Positions 44,791-55,213 of a stretch of DNA of 64,000 nucleotides are shown piece by piece; position 1 is the stretch's first letter; each line of letters opens with the position of its first letter. Below the pieces are notes generated by a model that ran no database searches, had not been told where the DNA came from, and saw only the letters and a list, made by a program, of their open reading frames with translations. Made by a program: the position numbers and the translations under genes. Source of the stretch: Argonema antarcticum A004/B2 (GTDB lineage: Bacteria > Cyanobacteriota > Cyanobacteriia > Cyanobacteriales > Aerosakkonemataceae); contig NZ_JAIQZN010000012.1 in NCBI RefSeq assembly GCF_023333585.1, forward strand, positions 31,228 through 95,227, given 5' to 3'.

Positions 44791-45850
44791 AAAAGTTTTA
44801 ATTACAGGAGGAGCGGGTTTTGTAGGAAGCTCTTTGGGACTGGGGTTAGCCGAACGCTATCCTGATTGGAAAATTACTGCTTTGGATAACTTGAAGCGAC
44901 GGGGCTCAGAGTTAAATTTGCCTAGACTTAAGCAGGTAGGAATTGAATTTATTCACGGTGATGTACGGAATAAAGAAGACCTCGATCCAATAGCGCTGGA
45001 ACCAGATTTAATTTTAGAATGTTCTGCCGAACCATCGGTGTTAGCAGGATATAATTCTCCCGGTTATGTACTGCAAACAAATTTAGTGGGAACGATTAAC
45101 TGTTTGGAACTGGCTAGGCAGACTCAGGCCAATTTTATATTTCTGTCCACAAGTCGAGTTTATCCGATCGCTCATCTCAACGCTTTGAAATTTACCGAAA
45201 CAGAAACCCGCTTTCAACTTGTGGATGAGCAGTCTTTGCCAGGAGTATCAAGTCAGGGAATTTCAGAGGAATTTCCGCTAGATGGAGCGCGATCGCTTTA
45301 TGGTGCGACTAAGTTGGCATCAGAATTACTTATCGCTGAATATGCGGATGCCTATGGTATAATTACATTGATTAATCGCTGTGGCGTGCTGACTGGCCCT
45401 TGGCAAATGGGGAAGGTCGATCAAGGTGTATTTGCTTTGTGGATGGCTGCTCATTACTTTGGGCGATCGCTCAAATATATCGGTTATGGAGGAACAGGTA
45501 AGCAAATCAGAGACTTTCTACATATAGCAGACTTATTAGACTTGATCGATCTACAAATTTATAATTTTGACAAACTGAAAGGACAAACTTTTAATGTGGG
45601 AGGTGGAGCGGAAAATACATTGTCACTTTATGAAACAACTCAGCTTTGCCAAAAAAATACTGGACATAATATTTCTATTACCCCAGTACCGGAAAACCGA
45701 CCAGGAGACGTTCCTATTTTCATTACAGATTATCGTAAAATTAGGCAAGCAACTGGATGGAAACCCCAAAGAAATGCTGAAGCTACTTTGACTGACATAT
45801 ATAAGTGGATTTATGAATTCAAGGATATAGTCAGTAATGTTTTTGTCTAA
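44783..45850 (+). CDS. NAD-dependent epimerase/dehydratase
   Basis: This 355-aa extended SDR has TGGAGFVGSSLG at the N-terminus and an intact YGATK catalytic motif. It resembles the CDP-paratose/GDP-mannose dehydratase-like group. It overlaps both the GtrA-DPM gene (8 bp) and the following membrane protein (14 bp), so the three are likely translated together. It probably makes a nucleotide-deoxysugar used by the locus. Confidence 0.86.
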   Translation: MSKKVLITGGAGFVGSSLGLGLAERYPDWKITALDNLKRRGSELNLPRLKQVGIEFIHGDVRNKEDLDPIALEPDLILECSAEPSVLAGYNSPGYVLQTNLVGTINCLELARQTQANFIFLSTSRVYPIAHLNALKFTETETRFQLVDEQSLPGVSSQGISEEFPLDGARSLYGATKLASELLIAEYADAYGIITLINRCGVLTGPWQMGKVDQGVFALWMAAHYFGRSLKYIGYGGTGKQIRDFLHIADLLDLIDLQIYNFDKLKGQTFNVGGGAENTLSLYETTQLCQKNTGHNISITPVPENRPGDVPIFITDYRKIRQATGWKPQRNAEATLTDIYKWIYEFKDIVSNVFV

Positions 45851-47351
45851 GTTTAAAATAAAAAAATGTGAAATTATGATAAGCCAGCATACTTACTCGT
45901 TGAAAAACTTTATCCTGACAGTAGCAATACCAATTTTTGCACTTTGGTCTGTATTATTTTTGTTAGGATACCCTTTACCCTGTATAGATGATATTTTTTT
46001 TACAGGAGCAGCAATTAACTTGGCTAAAGGAGGAGAATTAACCAATCCTTACATAGAAGCTTGGAACTCTATATTGAGTAGCGGTAAGTTTTATTTTCAA
46101 CCTCCTTTTCACTCGTATACTTTGGCCGGTTGGCTAAAAATTGCTGGGATTAGTACAGCTAGCCTACGTCTCTTTCAATACTTATGCTATAATCTCTTTT
46201 CTCTGTATTGTGCCCTAATTTTAAGATTTTACGGATTTCCCAGGCTTACAGCAATTTGTACAACAATTCTTTTTGCTGCATGGCATTGCAATCCTAATCC
46301 ATATTACAGTACAGGCTTTCGTCAAGATGCCCTGGGTATGGCTTATTTAGCATTGGGATTATGGCTACTTACGCGAGATAAATGGTGGCGGTATTTGATC
46401 GGATTTGGTTTTGTTGAAAGTGCCGTTTTAACTTCACCCATTACCGCTGCATATGCAGTTTCTTTTGCAGTGGCGATACCTCTAATAAACTTTATACACG
46501 GGGGAGGCATAAAAAATAAAAATAGGACGTATTTTATAAAAATAGTTTCATCCTTAGTCGCAGCAACAGTAGTAGTTTTCACTCTATTCTTACTTTGCAT
46601 CAATTTCGATTTACAGCGTTTCATATCAGACTTTATTCTCCACGCTTCTTTACGGCGAACTTCAACTATTCAAGCAATTCCTATATTTATAAACCTTATT
46701 ACGAAATACTACGGATACATTGTTACTCTACCTAGTTATTTTTTATTTATATCACTTTCTATTGTTGTGTTTTTGAAAAGATATTCTATTCCAAATTATC
46801 TAAAAATTTTATTTATTGCTTTGCAAGTAGGAATTATTATGAACGCATTACTTTATGCTTCTGCTATTTGGTTTGCTTTTTTCTTTTGTTGGCTGGGAAT
46901 TGTATCGATTCTTTCGATAATTAAATGGGAACCCAAAATGAGTATGTTTCCATCTGTGGTGACACTTATTATTTATTTTTCCAGTCAGAGTCTAAATATC
47001 ATCTCTTTGATTGAAAGAGAATATGTACCTGAATCTCAATATCGAGAAATTAGAGAAGCAGTATTAGCAAAACCGAACAGAAAATATGCTATTGATGAAA
47101 TAGCTGCTAGATTTGTATTTGACTATAAGTTGCCTAAAAATACCACTTCATGGACTTTTATGCTGCCACCAGTAGGTGCCGATCCAATATCATTTAAAGA
47201 TAAACCTACCGATGTTACATGGATAGTGTCTCCATATTTTTTAAAATATAATTTTACAGACGCGCCTATAGATTACCCAAGAGTTGAATTTCTAGGCCGA
47301 ACATTCAACTCTCTACCAAAAAAGCCTTTTGATGTTATTCTGATTCCGTAA
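45837..47351 (+). CDS. Polytopic membrane glycosyltransferase-like protein (GT39/GT83-like)
   Basis: This 504-aa protein has about ten membrane helices and a short C-terminal soluble part. An early DD pair (CIDDIFFTGAAI) after helix 1, followed by SSGKFYFQPPFHSY, resembles GT-C enzymes that use polyprenyl-phosphate sugars made by DPM-type proteins such as the neighbour. The assignment is by topology and context and not by a clear motif match. The start at 45837 could instead be ATG 45876. Confidence 0.65.
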   Translation: MFLSKFKIKKCEIMISQHTYSLKNFILTVAIPIFALWSVLFLLGYPLPCIDDIFFTGAAINLAKGGELTNPYIEAWNSILSSGKFYFQPPFHSYTLAGWLKIAGISTASLRLFQYLCYNLFSLYCALILRFYGFPRLTAICTTILFAAWHCNPNPYYSTGFRQDALGMAYLALGLWLLTRDKWWRYLIGFGFVESAVLTSPITAAYAVSFAVAIPLINFIHGGGIKNKNRTYFIKIVSSLVAATVVVFTLFLLCINFDLQRFISDFILHASLRRTSTIQAIPIFINLITKYYGYIVTLPSYFLFISLSIVVFLKRYSIPNYLKILFIALQVGIIMNALLYASAIWFAFFFCWLGIVSILSIIKWEPKMSMFPSVVTLIIYFSSQSLNIISLIEREYVPESQYREIREAVLAKPNRKYAIDEIAARFVFDYKLPKNTTSWTFMLPPVGADPISFKDKPTDVTWIVSPYFLKYNFTDAPIDYPRVEFLGRTFNSLPKKPFDVILIP

Positions 47352-47589
47352 GATTAGCCAACGCTCCCAATAAAACCTACATTCCAGACCCTCAAGTGTC
47401 ACACCATAAATTTTGGGGCACTCTTGACTCTTGACTGCTGACTGGCTAGAAGAGTTTCCGTATTTAAATCTGCTTTAAATTAAAAAATACGCGAATCCCT
47501 AAAAAACCGAATGTGACAGTACAGGGTGCGGAATGTGAGATAAAAAATTATGGTAAAAATTTTAATACTATAGGCAGCTTCTAAAAATT

Positions 47590-48690
47590 GTGAGTCTAAT
47601 GCAAATAATCTCTATTGTTTCCGGTCTTCCCCCTACGATCGACGGAGTAGGAGATCATGCCCTTAACCTGGCTAGGCAACTCCGCGTCGATTTTGGCATA
47701 GAAACGCATTTCGTTGTGGGCGACCCGTCTTGGGCTGGAGCAAAAGAAATCGAAGGATTTCCTATTAACAAGGTGGCTGTACGTTCTGTTGCTAACCTGT
47801 TATCCGTACTGGATGGTAATTGTCAGCGATCGCCTACCATTCTGCTACACTATGTTGGTTATGGCTATGCCAAGCGGGGCTGCCCTTTCTGGTTAGTTAA
47901 CGGCTTGGAAAAGTGGCGGCGTGCCAGTAGCGATCGCACTTTGGTGACTATGTTCCACGAACTTTACGCCACAGGGCCAATATGGGCAAGTTCGTTTTGG
48001 CTGTCCCCCCTGCAAAAGAACTTGGCTGTCCGGCTGGCGAGACTGAGCGATCGCTGTATCACTAGCGAACAACGCTACGCCCAGATTCTCTACCAGTTTA
48101 ATTCAGGCAAACATATCCAAATTCCTAATTTACCAGTTTTTTCTAATATTGGTGAACCAGAACAAGTCCCACAACTTATAACCCGTCTTCCAAGACTGGT
48201 AGTTTTTGGTGGAAGCAGCAATCGGCGACGAGTATATCAGAGATCCTTCATCGCTCTGGAACGTATTTGCCAAGAGTTGGGGATTGAGGAAATATTAGAT
48301 GTGGGGCCTTCTACTGGCCTTGATATCTCCGCAGTTAATGGTATACCAGTAGTAGCAATGGGTAAGAGAGCGGCACCAGAGATTAGTAAACTTCTATTAA
48401 GTTCCATAGTCGGTTTCTTTGACTACAATACAGAGTACCTAGCCAAGTCCACCATATTTGCGGCTTATTGTGCCCACGGTTTAATTCCTGTCGGGATGTA
48501 TTATTCTGAGTTAGAGTTAAATGGTTTATCACCGGGGAAACACTATTGGCTAGCCGATCGTCCTACAGCTAGACTGAATTTGGAACTAGGGCAGGCGATC
48601 GCAAACAACGCCTATACTTGGTATCAAACCCATAACTTATCGGTACAAGCTAAAACCTTTGCCACACAACTGTTGAGCCAAAATAATTAA
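47590..48690 (+). CDS. Glycosyltransferase-like protein (GT-B, uncharacterised)
   Basis: This 366-aa protein starts at GTG 47590 or ATG 47599. The N-terminal pattern IVSGLPPTIDGVGDHALNLA is glycosyltransferase-4-like, and the rest looks GT-B but lacks a clear E-x7-E, so the assignment is weaker than for its neighbours. A methyltransferase follows 2 bp after its stop. Confidence 0.7.
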   Translation: MSLMQIISIVSGLPPTIDGVGDHALNLARQLRVDFGIETHFVVGDPSWAGAKEIEGFPINKVAVRSVANLLSVLDGNCQRSPTILLHYVGYGYAKRGCPFWLVNGLEKWRRASSDRTLVTMFHELYATGPIWASSFWLSPLQKNLAVRLARLSDRCITSEQRYAQILYQFNSGKHIQIPNLPVFSNIGEPEQVPQLITRLPRLVVFGGSSNRRRVYQRSFIALERICQELGIEEILDVGPSTGLDISAVNGIPVVAMGKRAAPEISKLLLSSIVGFFDYNTEYLAKSTIFAAYCAHGLIPVGMYYSELELNGLSPGKHYWLADRPTARLNLELGQAIANNAYTWYQTHNLSVQAKTFATQLLSQNN

Positions 48691-48692
48691 GT

Positions 48693-49376
48693 ATGGATGG
48701 ATCACTCAAAACCCAGCGTCAGCTAGCAGCAGAAACCAGTGGCGGTATTAGTAGCGATCCAGTCTACGAAGCATTTGAGCGGGTATTGACACAGATCGAT
48801 CTCAACGGCGATATTTTAGATTTTGGTGCGGGTAAGGGAAATTTAACTCGGCGGCTTCAGGCATTGGATCGCTTCCGTTCCATTACTGCTATTGATATTA
48901 TCCAGCATTCTCCCAAACTCGATGATTCTGTTAAATGGATCGTCGGGGATTTGAATTATCCAATCGACATCCCCGCTCAAACATTTGATGCGATCGTTTC
49001 CGCAGAAGTAATCGAGCATTTGGAAAACCCCAGAGCAGTTGCACGCGAATGGTTTAGATTACTTCGTCCCGGTGGAACTGTTGTTTTTAGTACACCGAAT
49101 AATGAAAGTTTGCGAGCTTTATTGGCACTTATATTACAAGGTCATTTTGTACTTTTTGGCGATACCTCTTATCCAGCACACATCACCCCACTCCTACGCA
49201 AAGACGTCGATCGCATTCTCAAGGAAGCTGGCTTTTCTAAACCTAAGTTTGTTTTTACAGATGTTGGCGGTATTCCTAAATTTCCCACACTTGATTGGCA
49301 AACAATTTCTGGAGGACTCCTGAAAGGTATTCGTTTCAGCGATAACTTCCTAGCGATCGCTCAGAAACCAGCTTGA
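48693..49376 (+). CDS. SAM-dependent methyltransferase
   Basis: This 227-aa class I enzyme has motif I LDFGAGKGNLTRR (about 41-53), VSAEVIEHLENP and LRPGGTVVFSTPNN. Two bases separate it from the upstream gene and three from the next glycosyltransferase, so the three are almost certainly in one transcript. The acceptor is unknown, likely a sugar hydroxyl. Confidence 0.88.
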   Translation: MDGSLKTQRQLAAETSGGISSDPVYEAFERVLTQIDLNGDILDFGAGKGNLTRRLQALDRFRSITAIDIIQHSPKLDDSVKWIVGDLNYPIDIPAQTFDAIVSAEVIEHLENPRAVAREWFRLLRPGGTVVFSTPNNESLRALLALILQGHFVLFGDTSYPAHITPLLRKDVDRILKEAGFSKPKFVFTDVGGIPKFPTLDWQTISGGLLKGIRFSDNFLAIAQKPA

Positions 49377-49379
49377 AAG

Positions 49380-50507
49380 ATGAAAATCCTACTTTACTCT
49401 TCAGTTTTTTGGCCTTCTACGGGTGGAGTTGAAACTATCACAGCCACTTTAGCTGAAAATATCGTTCGCTTAGGACATGAATGTCTTGTTGTTACCGAAA
49501 CAATCGCCGATGGAGAAGAAGAACCGCGTATTTATAAAGTAATAAGAAAACCTACATTAAAAGAACGTTTTGAACTTACACGCCAATGCTCTTTAGTACA
49601 TTCAAATGGCGCGAGCGTAGCCATGTTTCCCTTTGCCAAATTAAACAATAAACCTTTTATATGGACACACAACGGCTACCAAGTTTCCTGTATAGATGGA
49701 TTAGGTTGGGTGGATGGTGAACCTGCTCCTATGACTCCGCTCGCTTCCCTAAATTATCACTTCAGAAAAAATGGCTTAAGTTATGTTTTAAAAGAGTCAG
49801 TTAAATTAGCTGTTAGGCGATATGTCGCCAATAATGTAGACTTAAATATTGCTTGTTCAAACTGGGTAGCTAAACGACAGGAATGCAGAAAACAAGTTGT
49901 CGCTTATACACCTTATTCCTTAAATAAGTTCAAAGCTGCTAGAAAAATTGAAAATCGCCAATATGATTTTATCTACGTTGGACGGCTGGTTAGCGAAAAG
50001 GGTGTTCCCGATTTAATCCGGGCATTTCATTTACTAATTTCTGAGCCAAGTTACAGCCGCAAAAAATTGGCGATCGTCGGAGATGGAGATATGAAACCAT
50101 CTTTAGAAAACCTTGTCGAAGAACTAGGCTTGACAAATAATGTTATTTTCTTAGGATCTAAATCTGGCAATGAATTAGTTGAAATTATTGGTAATTCGCA
50201 TATTGCTGTTGTTCCTTCAGTTTGGGAAGAGCCCTTTGGAGGCGTAACATTAGAATTGTTAGCAGCTGGTAAGAATATCATAGTTTCTGCGTTTGGTGGA
50301 CACGCAGAATGTGTAGGAGATGCTGGGCTAAAATTCAAAAATGGAGATTTCCGTTCCCTTTATGAATGTATGGTTAGACTTATTACCGATCGAGCTTTGG
50401 CTGAGCAACAGCTTGAAAATGCTACAATTCAATTAAACGCTTTTGATGAAGTTAAGCTGACCAAAAGATATCTTGAATTGTATGAAGAGGTAGTTTGCCA
50501 AAATTAA
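49380..50507 (+). CDS. Glycosyltransferase, GT4 family
   Basis: This 375-aa GT-B glycosyltransferase has N-terminal SVFWPSTGGVETITATLA and C-terminal PSVWEEPFGGVTLELLAAGK with E-x7-E spacing. Donor and acceptor are unknown. It is followed by a methyltransferase, repeating the glycosyltransferase-methyltransferase pattern of the locus. Confidence 0.9.
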   Translation: MKILLYSSVFWPSTGGVETITATLAENIVRLGHECLVVTETIADGEEEPRIYKVIRKPTLKERFELTRQCSLVHSNGASVAMFPFAKLNNKPFIWTHNGYQVSCIDGLGWVDGEPAPMTPLASLNYHFRKNGLSYVLKESVKLAVRRYVANNVDLNIACSNWVAKRQECRKQVVAYTPYSLNKFKAARKIENRQYDFIYVGRLVSEKGVPDLIRAFHLLISEPSYSRKKLAIVGDGDMKPSLENLVEELGLTNNVIFLGSKSGNELVEIIGNSHIAVVPSVWEEPFGGVTLELLAAGKNIIVSAFGGHAECVGDAGLKFKNGDFRSLYECMVRLITDRALAEQQLENATIQLNAFDEVKLTKRYLELYEEVVCQN

Positions 50508-50561
50508 AATTGATTCTCCTACGAGTTGTTTGATAATGACTATCGATTTGAGGAAAGTTTC

Positions 50562-51245
50562 ATGGTAAAAATGAGTTCGCAAAACAATTCCACGTTTTCA
50601 TATAATGAAGATTACTATATTTCTCATTATGGGCGAGTGTTCGCAGATGAAAAATATTATAAACTGCTTTCTATGTACTGGAAAGCAGCAATCTTTTCTG
50701 CTAATAATCTCGACGTTAACCTTTCAGTTTTAGATTATGGTTGTGGATTAGGGCAAGTTTCAGCTGCTCTCCCAGACGTTACATTTTTTGACTATTCTGA
50801 GTTTGCTGTAAATTTTCTGCGCCAGCGCGGCCAAAAAGTTGTAAGTAATATAGAAGAGATACCGCAGAATCATTTCGATTGTTTGCTGTCATCCCATTCT
50901 CTCGAACACTCTCCAACTCCAGCAGAAGACTTGAAAAGATTTCACCGCTATGTAAAACCTGGAGGTAAATTAATCTTAATTCTTCCAGTAGAAGTACAAT
51001 TAAAGCCTAGTCTTGCGCCAGACAACGACCAACATTTTTATTGTTGGACATTTCAGACAATTACTAATCTTCTACTGCACTGTAACTGGCGTCCTATTCG
51101 TCAAAATAACCTGTATGGCCCTTTTTTATTAGGCAAACTTGGGTCAGCTTTCTCTCAAGAGCAAGCAATTAAAATTGCCTACTCTCTTGGTCTTTTAAAG
51201 AAAAACTACGAGTCACTTATGACTGTCGCAGAATCAATTATTTAA
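50562..51245 (+). CDS. SAM-dependent methyltransferase
   Basis: This protein of about 227 aa has motif I LDYGCGLGQVSAAL and LLSSHSLEHSPTP, followed by VKPGGKLILILPV. I start at ATG 50562, which has GAGGAAAG upstream; the frame to 50526 begins with TTG and adds 12 residues. It sits between a glycosyltransferase and the polymerase-like membrane protein. Confidence 0.86.
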   Translation: MVKMSSQNNSTFSYNEDYYISHYGRVFADEKYYKLLSMYWKAAIFSANNLDVNLSVLDYGCGLGQVSAALPDVTFFDYSEFAVNFLRQRGQKVVSNIEEIPQNHFDCLLSSHSLEHSPTPAEDLKRFHRYVKPGGKLILILPVEVQLKPSLAPDNDQHFYCWTFQTITNLLLHCNWRPIRQNNLYGPFLLGKLGSAFSQEQAIKIAYSLGLLKKNYESLMTVAESII

Positions 51246-51260
51246 CGGAGGAGTTATTAA

Positions 51261-52700
51261 GTGAAGCTGCTAATCGCGCTGCTAGCTGTTGGATTTATAT
51301 TTTTCTTCTCCTTCTCCAATTGGCGTCGTGCTGTCAAGGTGGTATTTTTACTTGTAGTTATTGAGGGGGCACTACGAAAATGGGTATTACCTCAAGCTAG
51401 CGAACTAATTTACTTTTTGAAAGACTTTGTTCTTTTAGGAGCTTATATTAAATATTATGTGGCTTTGCGTTCAGAAGGAAAATTTCCGATCAAAAATCAC
51501 TTTGTCAATGCCATGATTTTTATGGCAGCAGGATGGTGCCTGTTGCAGGCTTTTAATCCGAGTTTAGGTTCCCCCATTGTGGGCGTGTTTGGACTAAAAA
51601 CTTATCTATTCTATATTCCGTTAATTTGGATGATCCCTGCTTTATTTCCAACAGAGGAAGAACTATATAAGTTTTTGCGATCGCACCTTTTCTTAATGAT
51701 TCCGGTTGGTATACTGGGAATAGTTCAGTTTTTCAGTCCAGCCTCTAGTCCCATTAACTCATACGTTCAAAGCGAAGTTGCTAATGTAGAGGTTGCTACC
51801 TTTATCACTGGCGATCTAAAAGCTGGAGGAGTGCGAATAACCGGAACTTTTTCATACATTAATAATTACGCAGCCTACTTACTAGCGTGTTTTGGTTTAC
51901 TGCTGCCCTTACTTTCATTCAAGCAATCAAAGTGGTGGCAGTGGGCTACTATTGTTGAATTACTTTTATTAACGGTTAACTCTTTTATGACCGGCTCTCG
52001 CAGCACGGTTTTTAGTGCTGTTATAGTTCTAGTGGGTTACTTAGGTATTAGAGGGCTAACCAACCCTTCAGGTATTGTCCGTTTGCTCAAGCCTTTCTTT
52101 ATACCAAGCATAGTTGTTTCTATAGCTAGCTTCCTCGGTTTTCGGCAAGCTGTGGATGCTTTTGTTGGCCGTACAAGCGCTAATAGCGACATATCCAACC
52201 GCGTTTTTGGCACTATGACAGAGGCGCTTAGCTTTATCAAGTACAAAGCAGTTGACGGCTTTGGTACTGGTGCAACACACTTAGGAAGTGCAGCGCTTCG
52301 CAATGCGTTAAATTTACCAACAGGTGAAGTTATTCCAGTCGGTTATGAGGGAGAAATGGGCCGAATTGCTTTGGAAATAGGCCCGATCGGTTTTATTTTA
52401 TGGTATGGGTTAAGAATAAGTATAATTATTGCTCTTTTCCTGGTATTCTGTAAATTGAAAAGACCCTTACTTCGCCAATTAGCACTTTCGGCTTTTCTTA
52501 TCCATGCAATTTGGATTAATGGACAGCTTGTTTTTCACCATACTTTCGCACTTTACTATTGGTTTTTCACTAGCTTCATATTTTTATTACCTCGACTGGA
52601 GCAAGTGACGAATTGGCAACAACAATTACAATGGTTAAACTCAAATGTCGATTCCGCGTATCTCCCTGATTCATCCGATGGGCAATCCGAATTCCCGTGA
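51261..52700 (+). CDS. O-antigen ligase/polymerase-like membrane protein
   Basis: This 479-aa protein starts at GTG 51261 after a GGAGG site. It has about ten to twelve membrane helices and a large extracytoplasmic loop near the middle with TGSRSTVFSAV, the pattern of Wzy/WaaL-type O-antigen polymerase or ligase. It would join lipid-linked repeat units outside the inner membrane. Its 3' end overlaps the next glycosyltransferase by 56 bp. Confidence 0.83.
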   Translation: MKLLIALLAVGFIFFFSFSNWRRAVKVVFLLVVIEGALRKWVLPQASELIYFLKDFVLLGAYIKYYVALRSEGKFPIKNHFVNAMIFMAAGWCLLQAFNPSLGSPIVGVFGLKTYLFYIPLIWMIPALFPTEEELYKFLRSHLFLMIPVGILGIVQFFSPASSPINSYVQSEVANVEVATFITGDLKAGGVRITGTFSYINNYAAYLLACFGLLLPLLSFKQSKWWQWATIVELLLLTVNSFMTGSRSTVFSAVIVLVGYLGIRGLTNPSGIVRLLKPFFIPSIVVSIASFLGFRQAVDAFVGRTSANSDISNRVFGTMTEALSFIKYKAVDGFGTGATHLGSAALRNALNLPTGEVIPVGYEGEMGRIALEIGPIGFILWYGLRISIIIALFLVFCKLKRPLLRQLALSAFLIHAIWINGQLVFHHTFALYYWFFTSFIFLLPRLEQVTNWQQQLQWLNSNVDSAYLPDSSDGQSEFP

Positions 52701-53919
52701 AGCTGCACTGGCTTTGTCGGAAGCTGGTTTACTTTACGAGATAATTACGACAATTGCCTACAATCCTAAAGGATGGGTGTCGCGCTACTTAAATTTACTG
52801 CCAAAAACAATTAAAAACCGAGTTGCTGATGAACTGGGGCGGCGGACATGGATTGCGTCGAATGGGGCTTTTATTCGCAGCCATCCTTGGCAAGAAGCGA
52901 TGCGAATAGCTTTAATACGGACGGGATTAAATAAGCATTTAGGCTTTAGTTTACAAGAAACGGTAGATTTTATTTATGCTGCTATGGATCGTCATGTCTC
53001 CCAGCATCATCTGCAAGGTTTAGATGGGGTTTATGCTTATGAAGATGGAGCATATGCAACATTTAAAGCTGCTAAACAGCAAGGAATTCTCTGCTTATAC
53101 GATTTGCCTATTCTTTTTTATCGCATGAGTCGCGATATTCAAACTCAAGAAGCTAAGCGCTTTCCAGAATTTGCCTCCGTGTTACAAGCGGCTAAGGAGC
53201 CTGCTTGGAAAATTGAGCGTAAAGAGCAGGAAATTAACCTGGCAGATCACATTTTTGTTGCCTCATCATTTGTGCAAAATTCATTGCTGGAGGCTGGTGT
53301 AAACCGAGAAAAAATTAGCGTAATTCCTTTTGGCGCACCAATCGATTATTTCTATCCAAAACCTAAGACGGACAAACTTTTTCGCGCTTTGTTTGTAGGT
53401 CGTGTTGGGCCTCGCAAAGGCGTCCACTACTTATTGCAAGCATGGCAGCAATTGCAATTGCCAGAGGCGGAATTACTGATAGTTGGAATTAATGAATTTC
53501 CCGAAGGTTACTTAGACAAATATGGAGATGGGGTTCGCTATGTTCCGTCCGTACCCCATGCCTCATTAAACGAGTATTATAGTAGTGCCAATGTTCTAGT
53601 TCTGCCAAGTCTTGTGGAAGGACTTCCTTTAGTGGTGTTAGAGGCGATGGCTTGTGGTATTCCTATTATTACTACGCCTAACGCGGGTGTTTCTGATATC
53701 ATTACTAATGGTGTAGAGGGTTTTATTGTACCTGTTCGTGATGTAGAAGCTGTTAAGCAAAAACTAGAGTGGTGTTATAGCCATACCATAGAATTAGCCG
53801 AAATGGGACAATCTGCTCGCAAGCAAGCTGAACAGCTAACTTGGAGTCTATATCGACAGAGATTGGCAAGTCGGGTAAAGCAGCTTTTGAGTCTTGGCAA
53901 TAGTGGTGAAAATCCTTAA
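52645..53919 (+). CDS. Glycosyltransferase, GT4 family
   Basis: This 424-aa GT-B protein has a typical C-terminal signature VLPSLVEGLPLVVLEAMACG. The ATG at 52645 lies 56 bp inside the previous gene, and it is the only ATG early enough to give the N-terminal Rossmann-like IPRISLIHPMGNPNSREA. The sugar is unknown. Confidence 0.87.
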   Translation: MSIPRISLIHPMGNPNSREAALALSEAGLLYEIITTIAYNPKGWVSRYLNLLPKTIKNRVADELGRRTWIASNGAFIRSHPWQEAMRIALIRTGLNKHLGFSLQETVDFIYAAMDRHVSQHHLQGLDGVYAYEDGAYATFKAAKQQGILCLYDLPILFYRMSRDIQTQEAKRFPEFASVLQAAKEPAWKIERKEQEINLADHIFVASSFVQNSLLEAGVNREKISVIPFGAPIDYFYPKPKTDKLFRALFVGRVGPRKGVHYLLQAWQQLQLPEAELLIVGINEFPEGYLDKYGDGVRYVPSVPHASLNEYYSSANVLVLPSLVEGLPLVVLEAMACGIPIITTPNAGVSDIITNGVEGFIVPVRDVEAVKQKLEWCYSHTIELAEMGQSARKQAEQLTWSLYRQRLASRVKQLLSLGNSGENP

Positions 53920-53957
53920 CTTTCAGAAGAATTACAGCGGTAGCCTACCATGAAAAG

Positions 53958-53974
53958 ATGGAAAAGTTTTCCAT
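53958..53974. repeat. Short perfect palindrome in the gap
   Basis: ATGGAAAA-G-TTTTCCAT is a perfect 17-bp palindrome 29 bp before the next gene. It could be an operator or a weak hairpin. Nothing else marks the gap. Confidence 0.35.
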
Positions 53975-54002
53975 TATATAAATTGCAATTCTAGACAGCG
54001 CG

Positions 54003-55157
54003 ATGGCAGACAAAAAATCACTAATACATCTTTGGTTTCCGAATATGTTTGAATTTAAAGGAGGAATTCAAACTTACTCAGCTTTTTTTTTAGAGGCGAT
54101 CCAATGTTTGTACCCAGAGGGGAATTATCATGTGTTTCTAAAACACGACACTCGCTTATCATCTGATTTCGCGCCCTCAAGTTCTGTCCGATTTCACTTT
54201 GCGGGAACTTCACCTCTACCTTTACGAACGGCTGTGTTCGCCGCTCAAATCATCGGAGATGGAGTTAGGCTACGACCCAGCTTAGTTATAGCCACTCATA
54301 TCAATTTCGCGGTTGCTGCCTACTTGCTTAAACGTATCGCAGGTATTCCCTATTGGGCCGTAGCTCACGGTGTAGATGCTTGGAATATCGATCGCCCAGC
54401 CTTACAAACTGCTCTGCAAAATGCCGATCGCATTATCTCAGTTAGTGGCTACACGCGCGATCGCCTACTCAAAGAGCAAAACCTCGACCCAGCAAAAGTG
54501 GTACTCTTGCCAAACACTTTTGACGCCAGTCGCTTTCAAATTGCACCCAAACCTCAATATTTGATGGCCCGCTATGGACTGACGGCGGATAATTCCATTA
54601 TCCTAACAGTAGCTAGACTTGACAAAAGCGAACAATATAAAGGATATGACCAAATTATTCAAGCCCTACCTGAAATTCGCCGTAAAATCCCAGGTGTCCG
54701 CTATATCCTGGTTGGAAAGGGAAACGATCGGCCCCGCATCGTCGAGTTAATTGCTAGACTTGGCCTGCAAGACTGCGTTATACTAGCGGGATTTGTTCCA
54801 GATGAGGAACTTGGCGACCATTACAACCTTTGCGATGTTTTCGCGATGCCTAGCAAAGGTGAGGGATTCGGGATAGTTTATCTGGAAGCCTTAGCTTGCG
54901 GTAAACCAAGCCTGGGAGGAAATCAAGATGGAGCGATCGACGCCCTTTGCCACGGCGAACTGGGAGCTTTAGTTGACCCCGATAATATAGGAGAAATTTC
55001 CCAAACGCTGATTCAGATTTTAGAAGGCACCTATCCCCACCCCCTAATGTATCATTCCCACAGTTTACGCCAGAAAGTGATTGAAAAGTATGGTTTTCCA
55101 AAATTTAAACAAACATTGGCGAGATTAATTGAACAGGATAAGATATTATTTTCTTAA
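54003..55157 (+). CDS. Glycosyltransferase, GT4 family
   Basis: This 384-aa GT-B protein has ILTVARLDKSEQYKGYDQII and AMPSKGEGFGIVYLEALACG with E-x7-E. It resembles mannosyl- or galactosyltransferases of capsule loci but cannot be assigned further. The gap of 83 bp before it suggests a possible internal promoter. Confidence 0.9.
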   Translation: MADKKSLIHLWFPNMFEFKGGIQTYSAFFLEAIQCLYPEGNYHVFLKHDTRLSSDFAPSSSVRFHFAGTSPLPLRTAVFAAQIIGDGVRLRPSLVIATHINFAVAAYLLKRIAGIPYWAVAHGVDAWNIDRPALQTALQNADRIISVSGYTRDRLLKEQNLDPAKVVLLPNTFDASRFQIAPKPQYLMARYGLTADNSIILTVARLDKSEQYKGYDQIIQALPEIRRKIPGVRYILVGKGNDRPRIVELIARLGLQDCVILAGFVPDEELGDHYNLCDVFAMPSKGEGFGIVYLEALACGKPSLGGNQDGAIDALCHGELGALVDPDNIGEISQTLIQILEGTYPHPLMYHSHSLRQKVIEKYGFPKFKQTLARLIEQDKILFS

Positions 55158-55213
55158 TATAAGTACTGAATAGTACAATTTTGCTCATTAAATTAGAAGA
55201 GGAACCAATTGTG